Part shown: piece after piece, positions 31,135-41,848 of the stretch | How positions within the stretch are numbered: position 1 is the stretch's first letter | Layout of the letters: each line of letters opens with the position of its first letter | Assembly: GCA_020721225.1 (NCBI GenBank) | Contig: DYNE01000001.1 | Span: 55,603-119,602 of the forward strand | Length of the DNA: 64,000 bases | Source of the DNA: Pelodictyon luteolum | Lineage (GTDB): Bacteria; Bacteroidota; Chlorobiia; Chlorobiales; Chlorobiaceae | Reading direction: 5' to 3' | Program-made: the position numbers and the translations under genes | Notes under the pieces: model-generated | Database searches by the model: none | What the model was told of the DNA's origin: nothing | What the model saw: the letters and a program-made list of their open reading frames with translations, nothing else

Positions 31135-31620
31135 ATGGCGGGCTTTATCGGAAAAGAACTGCATGCGCTCGATGAAAAGGGCCGACTGATGATACCGGCC
31201 CGGTTCCGCAGGGATTTTGTTCGACAAAACGGCATTGTTGCGGAACACAAACGAAAGGGTTCTGACGGTTCCGATGATGGAATATACTTATATCTTATGA
31301 AAGTGCCTGACGGCTCTCTGGAACTTTATGAGCCGGGTGTCTGGCAGGAGATGAAGAAAAGTCTTGACGGACTTTCGGATTTCAATCCTGAAGAGCGACT
31401 GCTGAAAACTATGATTTACGAAAGCCTCGATGTTGTAGCTGTTGACCGGCAAGGGAGGATACCTTTTACAAAAGAGTTTCTCGATCATGCCGGTATTCTG
31501 AAAGAGCTTGTCATTATAGGAGCTGATACCAAGATGATTATCTGGGAGCCGGAACGTCTCGCCTCGGTTTTGCATGACAATGCGGCAAGGTTTGCCACTC
31601 TTGCAGGCAGGTACTTTTAA
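31135..31620 (+). CDS. mraZ: Transcriptional regulator MraZ
   Basis: FIGKELHALDEKGRLMIPARFR ... VDRQGRIPFTKEFLDHAGI; first gene of dcw cluster. Confidence 0.95.
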   Translation: MAGFIGKELHALDEKGRLMIPARFRRDFVRQNGIVAEHKRKGSDGSDDGIYLYLMKVPDGSLELYEPGVWQEMKKSLDGLSDFNPEERLLKTMIYESLDVVAVDRQGRIPFTKEFLDHAGILKELVIIGADTKMIIWEPERLASVLHDNAARFATLAGRYF

Positions 31621-31624
31621 TATC

Positions 31625-32593
31625 ATGAGTATCCAGAGCTATCATGAGTCGGCGCTTGTCGCCGAAGTTCTTGAACGGCTGGTGCTGATGCCGGGGGTTT
31701 ATGTTGACGGCACGCTTGGCGGTGGCGGCCATTCGTTGGCTATCCTTGAAGAGCTTGAGCGAAAGGGTTTTCTGGAGCACTCTTTTCTGATAGGAATCGA
31801 TCAGGACGATTGTGCTCTGCAGGCTGCCTCCGGGAGGCTATCTGACTTTTCCGGTAGCTCGGCACTCGTTAAAGGGAATTTCAGCGGGATAGCGGATATT
31901 GTTCGAAAAATCTGCGGTGAGCGTAATTTTACGGGTTCTGTGGCGGGCATTCTGCTCGATCTTGGCGTTTCTTCTTCGCAGATCGACACGCCGGAAAGAG
32001 GATTCAGCTATATGCAGCATGGTCCGCTTGATATGCGGATGGATCCCAAAGCGGAAATGAGCGCCGCCGATCTGGTCAATACCATGAATGAACGCGATCT
32101 CGTAACGCTGTTTTTTCGGTACGGAGAGGAGCCGCGAAGCAGAAGTATTGTTCGGGGGATTATCGATTATCGCGAAAAACATGGGCCGCTTTTGAGAACC
32201 GAAGAGTTGGCCGGGATTATCAGAATGCGGGAAAACCGTCCGGATAGGGCCATTAAAACGCTTTCCCGTGTTTTTCAGGCATTACGAATCGAGGTAAATC
32301 GGGAACTTGAAGTACTTGAACAAGTGCTTGCCGATGGCGCGGCACTGCTTGCCGCGCAGGGACGTCTTGCGGTAATAAGTTATCACTCTCTCGAAGACAG
32401 GATGGTCAAGTCTTTTTTTACCGCTCAATCGAGCAGTGATTGGGGCCCCAGGGGAGTGGGTCTCAGAGAGCCTCTGAAAAAAGCGGAATTCACGGTTGTA
32501 ACCCGAAAACCGGTTGCTCCGGGTCCGCAGGAACTATCATTGAATCCAAGATCACGAAGCGCAAAACTTCGGGTTCTTGAAAAACTTGCTTAA
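31625..32593 (+). CDS. rsmH: 16S rRNA (cytosine1402-N4)-methyltransferase RsmH
   Basis: YHESALVAEVLERL, YVDGTLGGGGHS, GILLDLGVSSSQIDTPERGFSY. Confidence 0.97.
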   Translation: MSIQSYHESALVAEVLERLVLMPGVYVDGTLGGGGHSLAILEELERKGFLEHSFLIGIDQDDCALQAASGRLSDFSGSSALVKGNFSGIADIVRKICGERNFTGSVAGILLDLGVSSSQIDTPERGFSYMQHGPLDMRMDPKAEMSAADLVNTMNERDLVTLFFRYGEEPRSRSIVRGIIDYREKHGPLLRTEELAGIIRMRENRPDRAIKTLSRVFQALRIEVNRELEVLEQVLADGAALLAAQGRLAVISYHSLEDRMVKSFFTAQSSSDWGPRGVGLREPLKKAEFTVVTRKPVAPGPQELSLNPRSRSAKLRVLEKLA

Positions 32594-32603
32594 GGAGATT
32601 CCG

Positions 32604-33101
32604 GTGAGCTTGCATAATGCAGATAGAATGACTCCCTCGGCATTGTTCAGAGTGTTCGGCATGACGAAAAGTGTGCCGGATGGAGAACCGGATTCCGGGA
32701 ATCCGGATGATGCGGTCGAGAGAAAAAATTTTTCTGAAACAGCCGAGGCGATGCATCCCGGACTTATTCCGGCTCCGGCAGATCCTCAGAGCACGGATGT
32801 TCGCGATCTGTTTTCAAGGGCTTTTGAGTTCAGGCTTTCAGAGCTCTTGCGTTTAAGGACTTTTTTGTACCTTCTGCCCATAACGGCAATTTTTCTGCTT
32901 CAGACGCACAATACCATAGCGATCAAGAATCTGGCGATTGCCAATGAAGCGCTTCGTCAACAGATTGCCATGAGTTCAAGCGTGATTACTTCTCAGGAGC
33001 TCAAGGTGAATGAGCTTCAGAGTATCCATAATATTGCAGGGCAGGCCGGCCAACTTGGCCTTCATGCGTCGAATGTGCCTGCGGTTGAAATTGTTCCGTA
33101 A
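32604..33101 (+). CDS. ftsL: FtsL-like cell division protein with long N-terminal extension
   Basis: GTG start preceded by aaggag; single TM LRTFLYLLPITAIFLLQ then coiled region; positioned between rsmH and ftsI. Confidence 0.65.
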   Translation: MSLHNADRMTPSALFRVFGMTKSVPDGEPDSGNPDDAVERKNFSETAEAMHPGLIPAPADPQSTDVRDLFSRAFEFRLSELLRLRTFLYLLPITAIFLLQTHNTIAIKNLAIANEALRQQIAMSSSVITSQELKVNELQSIHNIAGQAGQLGLHASNVPAVEIVP

Positions 33102-33131
33102 TAGATCAACACATTATGAAAACGGTGAGCG

Positions 33132-35153
33132 ATGAGTGACCGAGATTTTCCGGAAAGACCGGGAGATGCCGAGTTCGCCAAGAGGCTTGGTATCGTGGTT
33201 CTTTTTTTTATCGTTTTTCTCGGAGCGATTATTGCGACGCTGCTGAATATCCAGGTCATCAACGTTCGTAAATACCAGGGAAAGGCAGAAAAGCAGTATG
33301 TGAGGGTCGTTACGGAAAAGGCGCAGCGCGGAGTTATTCTCGACCGTCAGGGCAGAATGCTGGCCGAAACGGTGGAAACCATATCTTTTTATGCCGATCC
33401 GGAAAAAGTCAGGCATACGCCGCTGGTTGATGAAAAGGGGACTGCGGTCATCGAGAAAAAAACCCGAAAACAAAAGACATTCGATAACTCCCGGGAAGTT
33501 GCCAGGCTGTTTTCAGAACAACTCGGCAAGAGCCGAAGGGAATATCTGAAAAAGCTCAGGAGGGGAAAGAGGACGGTTGTGTTGGGTCGGAAGATTCCTG
33601 CGGCACAGGCACTGCCGCTCATGGAGAAACCCATTCACGGGGTGTGGTCCGACCGGGAGCAGCAGCGTTATTATCTGAATGTCGCTGCTCAGGTAATCGG
33701 AGTCACAGACAGTAAAAATAACGGAATCAGTGGCCTTGAGTTGCAGTTTGACCGTGAACTGAAAGGGCGTGACGGTTCGAGAATTTTTCAGCGTCTGGCG
33801 ACCGGTAAAAAATATCCCGCTCCGGATGCCCTCCAGCAGGAACCGCGAAAAGGCCATACGGTTCAGCTTACTCTGGATGCCGATATCCAGAGCATCGTTG
33901 AGGATGAGCTCGCGGCGGCAGTTGGCACATTCAAGGCAAATGCAGCAACTGGCATTGTGCTCGATGTCCGCACAGGCGAGGTGCTCGCTATGGCGAATAA
34001 TCCGACATTCAATCTGAACAACAGGGTTACATGGAGCCCGGAGAAGGCTCGCAACCGGTCGGTAACGGACAGCTTCGAACCGGGTTCAACCTTTAAGATA
34101 GTTATGGCAGCTACCGCGACAGAGGTGCTCAAAAGGCGTGCCGAAGACAATGTTTTTGCCAATAACGGCGTACTTCCCCTCTATGGGCTGAGAATAAGGG
34201 ATCATGAACCTTATGGCACTATTACGTTTCGCGAGGCGATCATGCATTCAAGCAACGTTGTTGCGGCTAAAACTGCTATGGAAACGGGAAAGAAGACATT
34301 TTACTCCTATACCAAAAAGTTCGGGTTCGGCTCAAAGACCGGAATAGGGTTGATAGGAGAGTCTCAGGGAAGGGTAAGGGCGCTGAAAAACTGGGATCGC
34401 ACAACTCTTCCGTGGATGGGCTATGGTTACCAGGTGATGGTGACGCCGTTGCAGATTCTGCAGGCCTATGCGGCGGTTGCCAATGATGGTGTTTTGATGA
34501 GGCCTTATATTGTCAGGCGGATTACGGACGATGAAGATCGTACGGTGCGCGAGAATCAGCCGCAGAAGGTAAGGGAGGTGGTTTCTTCAGCAACGGCAAG
34601 GTACTTGGGCAGGCAGTATTTCAAGGCGGTCGTGGACAGCGGAACGGCCAGAACGGCGGCAATCCCTGGCATGAGCGTCGCCGGTAAAACCGGTACGGCT
34701 CGACGCGCTATCGGGGGCTCTTACGCCAATGCCGTCTATGTTTCATCTTTTGTTGGGTATTTTCCGGTGGAATCTCCCCGTTATGCGCTGATTGTACTTG
34801 TTGAGGAGCCTCGCACAGCTTATTATGCCGCAACTGTTGCCGCTCCGGTGTTTTCAAAAATTTCGTCGAGAATCCTTGCTTGTTCCGAGGAGCTGCAGAA
34901 AAATCTTGCATTTCGATCGCCGGAACAGGGCCTGCTCGATTCGACAAAAACCGTAGCAGTGCCGGAACTGAAAGGAATGAAGGGACGGGATGCGCAGAGA
35001 GTGCTCAAATGGCTTGGACTTGAAATGGAGTTTAGTGGCGGGTTCGACGGCATTGTGACCTCTCAGAATGTTCCTCCGGGCGCGAAAGTTGAAAAAACAA
35101 GGGTTATCAGGGTCGCTCTCTCCTCGAAAACTCCAAAAAGGGCTTTTCTATGA
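33132..35153 (+). CDS. ftsI: Peptidoglycan transpeptidase FtsI/PBP3 with C-terminal PASTA-like domain
   Basis: SFEPGSTFKI (SxxK), SSN, AGKTGTARR (KTG); VPELKGMKGRDAQRVLKWLGLE PASTA-like. Confidence 0.95.
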   Translation: MSDRDFPERPGDAEFAKRLGIVVLFFIVFLGAIIATLLNIQVINVRKYQGKAEKQYVRVVTEKAQRGVILDRQGRMLAETVETISFYADPEKVRHTPLVDEKGTAVIEKKTRKQKTFDNSREVARLFSEQLGKSRREYLKKLRRGKRTVVLGRKIPAAQALPLMEKPIHGVWSDREQQRYYLNVAAQVIGVTDSKNNGISGLELQFDRELKGRDGSRIFQRLATGKKYPAPDALQQEPRKGHTVQLTLDADIQSIVEDELAAAVGTFKANAATGIVLDVRTGEVLAMANNPTFNLNNRVTWSPEKARNRSVTDSFEPGSTFKIVMAATATEVLKRRAEDNVFANNGVLPLYGLRIRDHEPYGTITFREAIMHSSNVVAAKTAMETGKKTFYSYTKKFGFGSKTGIGLIGESQGRVRALKNWDRTTLPWMGYGYQVMVTPLQILQAYAAVANDGVLMRPYIVRRITDDEDRTVRENQPQKVREVVSSATARYLGRQYFKAVVDSGTARTAAIPGMSVAGKTGTARRAIGGSYANAVYVSSFVGYFPVESPRYALIVLVEEPRTAYYAATVAAPVFSKISSRILACSEELQKNLAFRSPEQGLLDSTKTVAVPELKGMKGRDAQRVLKWLGLEMEFSGGFDGIVTSQNVPPGAKVEKTRVIRVALSSKTPKRAFL

Positions 35154-36712
35154 CATCCGGATTTTACCCTTTGCCATTTCAGGAATCCTTGCGGCTTTCG
35201 GAAATCGTTCGGGAGCTTGACGTTCTGGAGATTGCCGGTGCCGAGTATGCGGAGAGGATGATCGTTTCGCTGGCCGTCGATTCGAGGGAGGTTAGCTCAG
35301 GGTCTCTGTTTGTTGCGATTCGCGGGTTCGCTTCCGACGGACATGGCTATATATCGGAAGCTGTCCGGAGAGGAGCAGTGGCTGTTATCTGCGAGGCCCT
35401 GCCCGAAGACAACGGAACAGAGGCTGTTTATATAAGAGTGGCTGATTCGCGTCGAGCGCTTGCCGCCGCAGCCAGAGCTTTTTATAGGAATGCATCCGGA
35501 CAGATTCTCCTTATCGGTGTGACCGGAACCAACGGGAAAACGACCACTGCGCGTCTGATTGCCGATATGCTCAACTCCTGCGGTATTCCTGCCGGTTATA
35601 TCGGAACGAATCTCTGCCGTATCGGCGACAGGGATATCTTCCTTGAGCGCACAACCCCTGAAGCCCATGAACTGCAGGCGCTGTTTCGCTGTATGCTTGA
35701 TGCGGGTTGTCAGGCTGCGGTGATGGAGGTCTCTTCTCATGCGCTTGTCCTTGACAGAGTCCGCGGTCTGCGGTTTCGCGGTGCTGTTTTTACCAACCTG
35801 AGTATGGAGCATCTTGATTTTCATCAGACAATGGAGGGATATGCCGAAGCGAAACAGATTCTGTTCGATCAGCTTGATCCGGAAGGATTTGCCGTGTTCA
35901 ATATTGACGATCCTTATGCGTTACAGATGGCATCGAGAGTGCCTGAGGATAAACGGCTCTGCTGTACCCTGAAGCCGGAAAAAACGTCCGCATTCCGTTG
36001 CGGCAGAAGTTTTTCCGCGACCGTATCCTCCAGAACCCTGGGGTCGTCATTCGTGGAACTGCATTTCCCGGAAGCGCTCCATACCGTGCAGACAGATCTT
36101 CCGGGAATGTACAATGTCATGAATCTGCTTGAAGCCGCAGCCGCGGTTTCAGGAATGGGAATAATGCCGGAAGAGGTTGCCGCAGTGCTCGGTAAACCGT
36201 TTCGGGTCGAAGGCCGTATGGAACGGATATGGGATATCGAAAAATCACGCTGCGCTTTTGTCGATTATGCGCATACCCCGGACGCTCTCGAAAAGGCGCT
36301 TTCTGCACTTGGGGAACTCAAGTCTTTGGACGCCCGTCTTGTTGTTGTGTTCGGTTGCGGCGGTAATCGTGACCGACTGAAAAGGCCTGAGATGGGCCGT
36401 ATAGCGGGAGAAAAAGCGGATTTTGTTTTTCTGACGTCTGATAATCCCAGGAACGAGAGTCCTGAATTAATTCTGGACGAAATTGAAAGCGGCCTTGAAG
36501 GGAAAAATTATCGAAGAATAACCGGCAGGGAAGAAGCCATCAGGGAGGCCGTGGCGGCGCTTTTGCCGGGAGACATACTGCTTGTGGCTGGAAAGGGGCA
36601 TGAAACGTACCAGGAAATCGGCGGAATAAAGCATTTTTTTTCCGATCAGGAGATTCTCCGGGAGTGTCTGCAGAAAGGGAGCTTTACGGCTCCGGAAAAG
36701 GAGAGATCATGA
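35150..36712 (+). CDS. murE: UDP-MurNAc-tripeptide synthetase MurE
   Basis: GVTGTNGKTTTARLIADML, VDYAHTPDALEKAL, TSDNPRNESPE. Confidence 0.97.
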   Translation: MTSGFYPLPFQESLRLSEIVRELDVLEIAGAEYAERMIVSLAVDSREVSSGSLFVAIRGFASDGHGYISEAVRRGAVAVICEALPEDNGTEAVYIRVADSRRALAAAARAFYRNASGQILLIGVTGTNGKTTTARLIADMLNSCGIPAGYIGTNLCRIGDRDIFLERTTPEAHELQALFRCMLDAGCQAAVMEVSSHALVLDRVRGLRFRGAVFTNLSMEHLDFHQTMEGYAEAKQILFDQLDPEGFAVFNIDDPYALQMASRVPEDKRLCCTLKPEKTSAFRCGRSFSATVSSRTLGSSFVELHFPEALHTVQTDLPGMYNVMNLLEAAAAVSGMGIMPEEVAAVLGKPFRVEGRMERIWDIEKSRCAFVDYAHTPDALEKALSALGELKSLDARLVVVFGCGGNRDRLKRPEMGRIAGEKADFVFLTSDNPRNESPELILDEIESGLEGKNYRRITGREEAIREAVAALLPGDILLVAGKGHETYQEIGGIKHFFSDQEILRECLQKGSFTAPEKERS

Positions 36713-38130
36713 AAGCGGTACTTGATATGCTTGACCTTCAGGGGATAGGCAGGTTTGTTTTCGGCGATGCTGCCGATGGCCTGAGACGGATTACCGAGCC
36801 CGTTGTGGTTATCGATTCCCGTGAGATTCAGGAGGGAGGGATATTTGTTGCCCTTGAGGGGGAGCGAACAGATGGACATCGGTATATCGATGATGTTTTT
36901 ACCAAAGGGGCTTCCCTTGCGGTCGTTTCTGAGGCGTGGTATGCATCGCAAGGGCAGACTGGCGGAGCCGAAGGACGGCGAAACTATCTGATAGTCGATG
37001 ATACGGTCAGAGGACTTCAACAGATGGCGACGACCTATCGCCGGAGTTTCACCATTCCGGTCTTCGCCGTGGGGGGAAGCAATGGCAAAACCACCACCAA
37101 GGAGCTTATAGCATCGGTATTAGGAACCGGATTCAGAGTGCATATGAGCAGGGGAAACCGGAACAACCACCTCGGAGTACCTCTGACGCTGCTGCAGATG
37201 AGGCGGGATACGGAAATTGCGGTTGTTGAAATGGGCATAAACCATCCGGGAGAAATGGAGTTGCTGGCATCGATTGCCATGCCGACTCATGGGCTTCTGA
37301 CCAATATCGGCCATGAGCACCTGGAGTTTCTGCATGATCTGCCAGGCGTTGCGGCTGCCGAGACCAGGCTCTATGAGTATCTCGATGACCATGGCGGAGT
37401 CTGTTTCGTCAATGCCGACGATCCATGGCTGCTGAACGCGGCGTCAAAACTTGAACGGGCTGTATTTTACGGATTGAAAGGATATGGAGAAGGTGTTCCG
37501 CATGCCGAATCGGTTGCGCTCGATCCTTTCGGGCGGCCATCGTTCATGCTCTGCTCGTCTCAGGCCTGCGAGTCGGTTACACTGAACCTGACGGGGAGGC
37601 ATAATGTTGTCAACGCCCTGGCAGCGGCGGCGGCAGGCTCTTACCTGGGGCTTTCACTTGGCGGCATAAAAGATGGCCTTGAAAAACTGATACCGGCAAC
37701 CGGATGGAAACGGCTTGAATTTCAGGAGGCAGGAGGGGTCATGATTGTCAACGATACCTATAATGCCAATCCTGATTCGATGCGTCTTGCCATCGATCTG
37801 CTCTGCGATCTGCAATGCAGTGGGAGGAAGATTGCCGTACTTGGCGATATGCTCGAACTCGGATCATCTGCAGATCTTGAACATGAAAAGACTGGCAGGT
37901 ATATTCAGCAGAGCGGGATCGATATGCTTTTCACCTTCGGGGACCTGTCGAAGCATTTTTCGACAGGAAACGCTTCTCGCACCTTTGGGCATTTTGAACG
38001 CAGGGATGATCTCGCGAATGCTCTCGGTGAAGTCGTCACCTCCGGTGATGCAGTGCTTTTCAAGGGTTCTCGCGGAATGAAGCTTGAAGAAGTTGCCGAC
38101 GCTCTGTATCACGAACGATCAACACTGTAG
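36709..38130 (+). CDS. murF: MurF ligase
   Basis: GSNGKTTTKELIASVL, RGNRNNHLGVPLTLL, NDTYNANPDSM; ATG at 36709 overlaps the murE stop. Confidence 0.96.
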   Translation: MKAVLDMLDLQGIGRFVFGDAADGLRRITEPVVVIDSREIQEGGIFVALEGERTDGHRYIDDVFTKGASLAVVSEAWYASQGQTGGAEGRRNYLIVDDTVRGLQQMATTYRRSFTIPVFAVGGSNGKTTTKELIASVLGTGFRVHMSRGNRNNHLGVPLTLLQMRRDTEIAVVEMGINHPGEMELLASIAMPTHGLLTNIGHEHLEFLHDLPGVAAAETRLYEYLDDHGGVCFVNADDPWLLNAASKLERAVFYGLKGYGEGVPHAESVALDPFGRPSFMLCSSQACESVTLNLTGRHNVVNALAAAAAGSYLGLSLGGIKDGLEKLIPATGWKRLEFQEAGGVMIVNDTYNANPDSMRLAIDLLCDLQCSGRKIAVLGDMLELGSSADLEHEKTGRYIQQSGIDMLFTFGDLSKHFSTGNASRTFGHFERRDDLANALGEVVTSGDAVLFKGSRGMKLEEVADALYHERSTL

Positions 38131-38143
38131 CAAATAAACAGGA

Positions 38144-39250
38144 ATGCTTTATTATCTGCTGAAATACATCAACGACGTTTTCGATCCGCCTGGGCTCGGC
38201 GTTATCGAGTTTCTCACGTTCAGGGCAAGTGCGGCGGCCGTTACTTCGCTCCTGATCTGTCTTATTGCCGGTCCCGCGTTTATAAAATATCTCAAGGGGC
38301 GCATTATCGAACCGGTCAAGGAGGAGGCGCCTCCTGAGCACAGGAAAAAGAAGGAGCTCCCGACCATGGGAGGGATCATGATTATTTTTGCTATCGAGGT
38401 TTCCGTTTTTCTTTGGGCAAGATTCGACGATCCTCATGTGTGGCTTATCATGATTGCGGTATTCTGGATGGGCGTGATAGGTTTTCTGGATGATTATATG
38501 AAGGTTATCCTGAAAGTTAAGGGAGGGCTCCCTCCGCGATACAAGCTGATTGGCCAGATTCTTCTTGGTCTCTTTATCGGGTTATATACCTGGTTTGATC
38601 CGACATTTTCGGTATTGCTTTCTACGACAACGGTACCGTTTTTCAAGAATCTTACGATTGATTACGGTATTTTTTACATACCGGTCGTTATTTTTATCAT
38701 CACGGCAGTCTCCAATGCGGTTAATCTTACCGACGGTCTCGACGGGCTTGCCTCCGGAAGTTCCGCTATCGTCGTTTTTGCGCTGGGAGGATTTGCCTAC
38801 CTTGCCGGAAACGCCGTTTATGCCTCGTATCTGAAGATTCCTTTCATACCTGGCGGCGGCGAAATTGCAGTTGTCAGTATGGCAATCGTCATGGCTTGCG
38901 TGGGTTTTCTGTGGTTCAACTCCAATCCGGCCGAGATTATCATGGGGGATACCGGGTCGCTTGCTCTCGGCAGTGCAATTGCCGTCATAGCTCTGCTAAT
39001 CAAGCAGGAACTTCTGCTTCCCGTTCTTGCGGGAGTATTCTTTCTCGAGACGCTTTCGGTTTCCCTGCAGGTGCTCTACTTCAAATATACGAAAATGCGT
39101 TTTGGCCAGGGGCGCAGAATCTTTCTTATGGCTCCCCTGCATCACCATTTTCAGTTAAAAGGCTGGGCGGAACAGAAAATTGTCATTCGATTCTGGATTG
39201 TGACCGTTCTGTTTTTTCTGGCAAGTCTTATGACGTTGAAACTCAGGTAG
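38144..39250 (+). CDS. mraY: Phospho-N-acetylmuramoyl-pentapeptide transferase
   Basis: [31 protein letters not shown]. Confidence 0.97.
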   Translation: MLYYLLKYINDVFDPPGLGVIEFLTFRASAAAVTSLLICLIAGPAFIKYLKGRIIEPVKEEAPPEHRKKKELPTMGGIMIIFAIEVSVFLWARFDDPHVWLIMIAVFWMGVIGFLDDYMKVILKVKGGLPPRYKLIGQILLGLFIGLYTWFDPTFSVLLSTTTVPFFKNLTIDYGIFYIPVVIFIITAVSNAVNLTDGLDGLASGSSAIVVFALGGFAYLAGNAVYASYLKIPFIPGGGEIAVVSMAIVMACVGFLWFNSNPAEIIMGDTGSLALGSAIAVIALLIKQELLLPVLAGVFFLETLSVSLQVLYFKYTKMRFGQGRRIFLMAPLHHHFQLKGWAEQKIVIRFWIVTVLFFLASLMTLKLR

Positions 39251-39251
39251 A

Positions 39252-40649
39252 ATGGATGTACATGGTAAAAGAGCATCGATTATCGGTGCAAAACGGAGCG
39301 GTGTCGCTGCAGCGGAACTGCTTGCAAAGAGCGGCGCGAAGGTTTTTGTGAGCGAACTTGGCAAGCCGGGAGCCGCTGATGAGGAGCGTCTTGCCGGTTT
39401 GGGTATTCCCTGGGAACAGGAGGGGCATACCGACAGGGTTTGCGATGCGGATTTTTGTGTCGTCAGCCCAGGCATTCCCCGTACAGCCGGAATTATACGG
39501 CGGGTTCTTGAGCAGGGCATCCCTCTGTTCAGCGAAATCGAGGCCGCGAGCTGGTTCTGCAAGGCAAGAATCGCCGGTATTACCGGAACGGACGGCAAGA
39601 CCACCACGTCCACGCTTCTGCACCGCATAGCTGAAGCCGATGGGCTGAAAAACGGCTACAAGGCTTTCAGTGCCGGAAACATCGGAGTGCCGTTCTCTTC
39701 TCTGGTGCTGGATATGGCTCCCTCTGATCTTGCGGTTGTAGAATTGAGCAGTTATCAGCTTGAAGGCTGTGAAACCTTCAGGCCGGACGTTTCGGTTATC
39801 ACCAATATCACTCCCGATCATCTCGATCGTTATAACGGCGATATGCAGTTGTATGCTGCGGCAAAATTCAGGATTTACGCTTCACAGCGAGCCTCGGATA
39901 CTCTGGTGTACAATTTTGACGATCCGCTGCTCCGGGCTCATTTCAACGGGAATGACAGGGGATTTCCTTTTGGGATCGTTCCGTTCGGCATCGGTAACGA
40001 AATTGCCGGAACCGGATCGGAGGAGGCATTCTTTTTTGACGAAGGGATGATTCGGCATTTGACCGCAGAAGGGATTTCGGAGGTTTTTTCGGGAGAAGAG
40101 TTTCTGAAAAGCAGTTTCAGGGGTCGGCATAATATCTATAATGCCCTTGCTGCGGTTGCTGCGGCCGCAGCGCTCGGCATTGAAGAGGATGTTGCCCGCA
40201 AGGCGATTTCAGTGTTTTCCGGCGTTGAGCATCGGCAGGAATTCGTCTGTTCTCTTGACGGAGTCGAATGGATCAATGATTCGAAGGCTACCAATGTCAA
40301 TGCGCTTCTGCAGGCACTCGATGCCGTGCCGGGCAGGATTGTTCTGATTGCCGGAGGGAGGGATAAAGGAAATGATTATTCGATTCTTGCCGATATCGTC
40401 CGAAGAAAAGTAGATGCGGTGATTGCCATCGGAGAAGCCAAAGAGAAGATTTTGCGGGCATTTGAGGGGATAACCCGTACCTTCGGCGCCGACACTCTCG
40501 ATGACGCGGTCGCCTTTGCGCGGAAATCCGCCGAAGTCGGGCAAACGGTGCTTTTTTCTCCCGGCTGCGCCAGTTTCGATATGTTTGAGAATTTTGAAGA
40601 ACGGGGGCGACTTTTCAAGTCATCTATTCTTGCGTTGAAGCCATGTTGA
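39252..40649 (+). CDS. murD: MurD ligase
   Basis: GITGTDGKTTTSTLL, NDSKATNVNALLQAL, AGGRDKGNDY. Confidence 0.97.
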   Translation: MDVHGKRASIIGAKRSGVAAAELLAKSGAKVFVSELGKPGAADEERLAGLGIPWEQEGHTDRVCDADFCVVSPGIPRTAGIIRRVLEQGIPLFSEIEAASWFCKARIAGITGTDGKTTTSTLLHRIAEADGLKNGYKAFSAGNIGVPFSSLVLDMAPSDLAVVELSSYQLEGCETFRPDVSVITNITPDHLDRYNGDMQLYAAAKFRIYASQRASDTLVYNFDDPLLRAHFNGNDRGFPFGIVPFGIGNEIAGTGSEEAFFFDEGMIRHLTAEGISEVFSGEEFLKSSFRGRHNIYNALAAVAAAAALGIEEDVARKAISVFSGVEHRQEFVCSLDGVEWINDSKATNVNALLQALDAVPGRIVLIAGGRDKGNDYSILADIVRRKVDAVIAIGEAKEKILRAFEGITRTFGADTLDDAVAFARKSAEVGQTVLFSPGCASFDMFENFEERGRLFKSSILALKPC

Positions 40650-41848
40650 GCGATATTAAGAAGGGGGAGCGTACGGTGGTGACGGACTACATGTCTTTAC
40701 AGTCGTCAAGAGGAGAGGTTATTGCCGGCAAGTTGCTTTTGCTGGTTGTCGCCCTGCTGATCTGTATCGGTATTGTGGTCGTTTACAGCAGCGGGGCCGG
40801 CTGGGCGGAAAACAAATACTCAAGTTCCGAATATTTCCTTTGGAGGCAGCTTTTCTTTGCAGGTATGGGTATTCTGACGATCATTTTTTTTGCCGGTTTT
40901 GATTACCACATTTTTCAGAAGATCAGCAAGATACTGCTCTTTGCCAGTATTGTGCTTCTGACCATGCTGCTGCTTCTCAAAATTGTCGGGGTGATTTCGG
41001 GGGCTGCCCGCTGGATAGGATATGGCCCGTTGAAGTTTCAGGTGTCGGATTTTGCCAAATATGCGCTGATTTTTCATTTTTCACGGTTGATCAGTGAAAA
41101 ACAGGCTTATATCAAGGATCTGCATAACACCTATCTCCCTCTGGTGATCATTCTGGTAACCGTTGTTGCGCTCATCGCTCTTGAGCCGAATTTCAGCACG
41201 GCATCGCTGATCGCCCTCATAGGTTTTATCATGATGTTCATAGGGGGCGTCAATTTTCGGTATCTGATGGCTACCCTTGCGCTTTTTATTCCAGTTGGAG
41301 CGGTTTATGCGATGATTGCTCCATATCGGGTTGCCCGTCTGGTTTCGTTTTTCAGCGGTGATGAAAAAGGGATGAGCTATCAGGTGCTCCAGGCGCTTAT
41401 CGGACTGGGCAACGGGGGGCTTTTCGGCCTTGGAATCGGGGCCAGCAAACAAAGGGAGCTCTATCTGCCGCTTTCTTATAATGATTTTGTTTTTGTGGTG
41501 ATCGGTGAAGAGTATGGCTTTTTAGGAGCGCTTGTCGTTCTCCTGCTTTTTTCGGCATTTTTTATCTGTGGTCTGATTATTGCCAAACATGCGCCGGATA
41601 ACTTCGGAAAATTTGTCGCGAGCGGCATTACCATAGCAATCACCCTTTTTGCTCTCATCAATATTGCGGTTGCCACTCATGTGCTTCCCACAACCGGAGT
41701 GGCGCTTCCTTTTATCAGCTATGGAGGTACAGCCCTGGTTTTCAATTCACTTGGAGTAGGAATTTTGATAAGTATATCGAGGTATAGGAAAAAGGTGCAA
41801 ATGGAGTCTGTTGCAGCTCCGGAGCTATCTGAAGGGGGCCGTTCGTGA
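40643..41848 (+). CDS. ftsW: Peptidoglycan glycosyltransferase FtsW
   Basis: Multi-TM SEDS protein; GAARWIGYGPLKFQVSDFAK, LPTTGVALPFISYGGTALV. Confidence 0.96.
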   Translation: MLSDIKKGERTVVTDYMSLQSSRGEVIAGKLLLLVVALLICIGIVVVYSSGAGWAENKYSSSEYFLWRQLFFAGMGILTIIFFAGFDYHIFQKISKILLFASIVLLTMLLLLKIVGVISGAARWIGYGPLKFQVSDFAKYALIFHFSRLISEKQAYIKDLHNTYLPLVIILVTVVALIALEPNFSTASLIALIGFIMMFIGGVNFRYLMATLALFIPVGAVYAMIAPYRVARLVSFFSGDEKGMSYQVLQALIGLGNGGLFGLGIGASKQRELYLPLSYNDFVFVVIGEEYGFLGALVVLLLFSAFFICGLIIAKHAPDNFGKFVASGITIAITLFALINIAVATHVLPTTGVALPFISYGGTALVFNSLGVGILISISRYRKKVQMESVAAPELSEGGRS

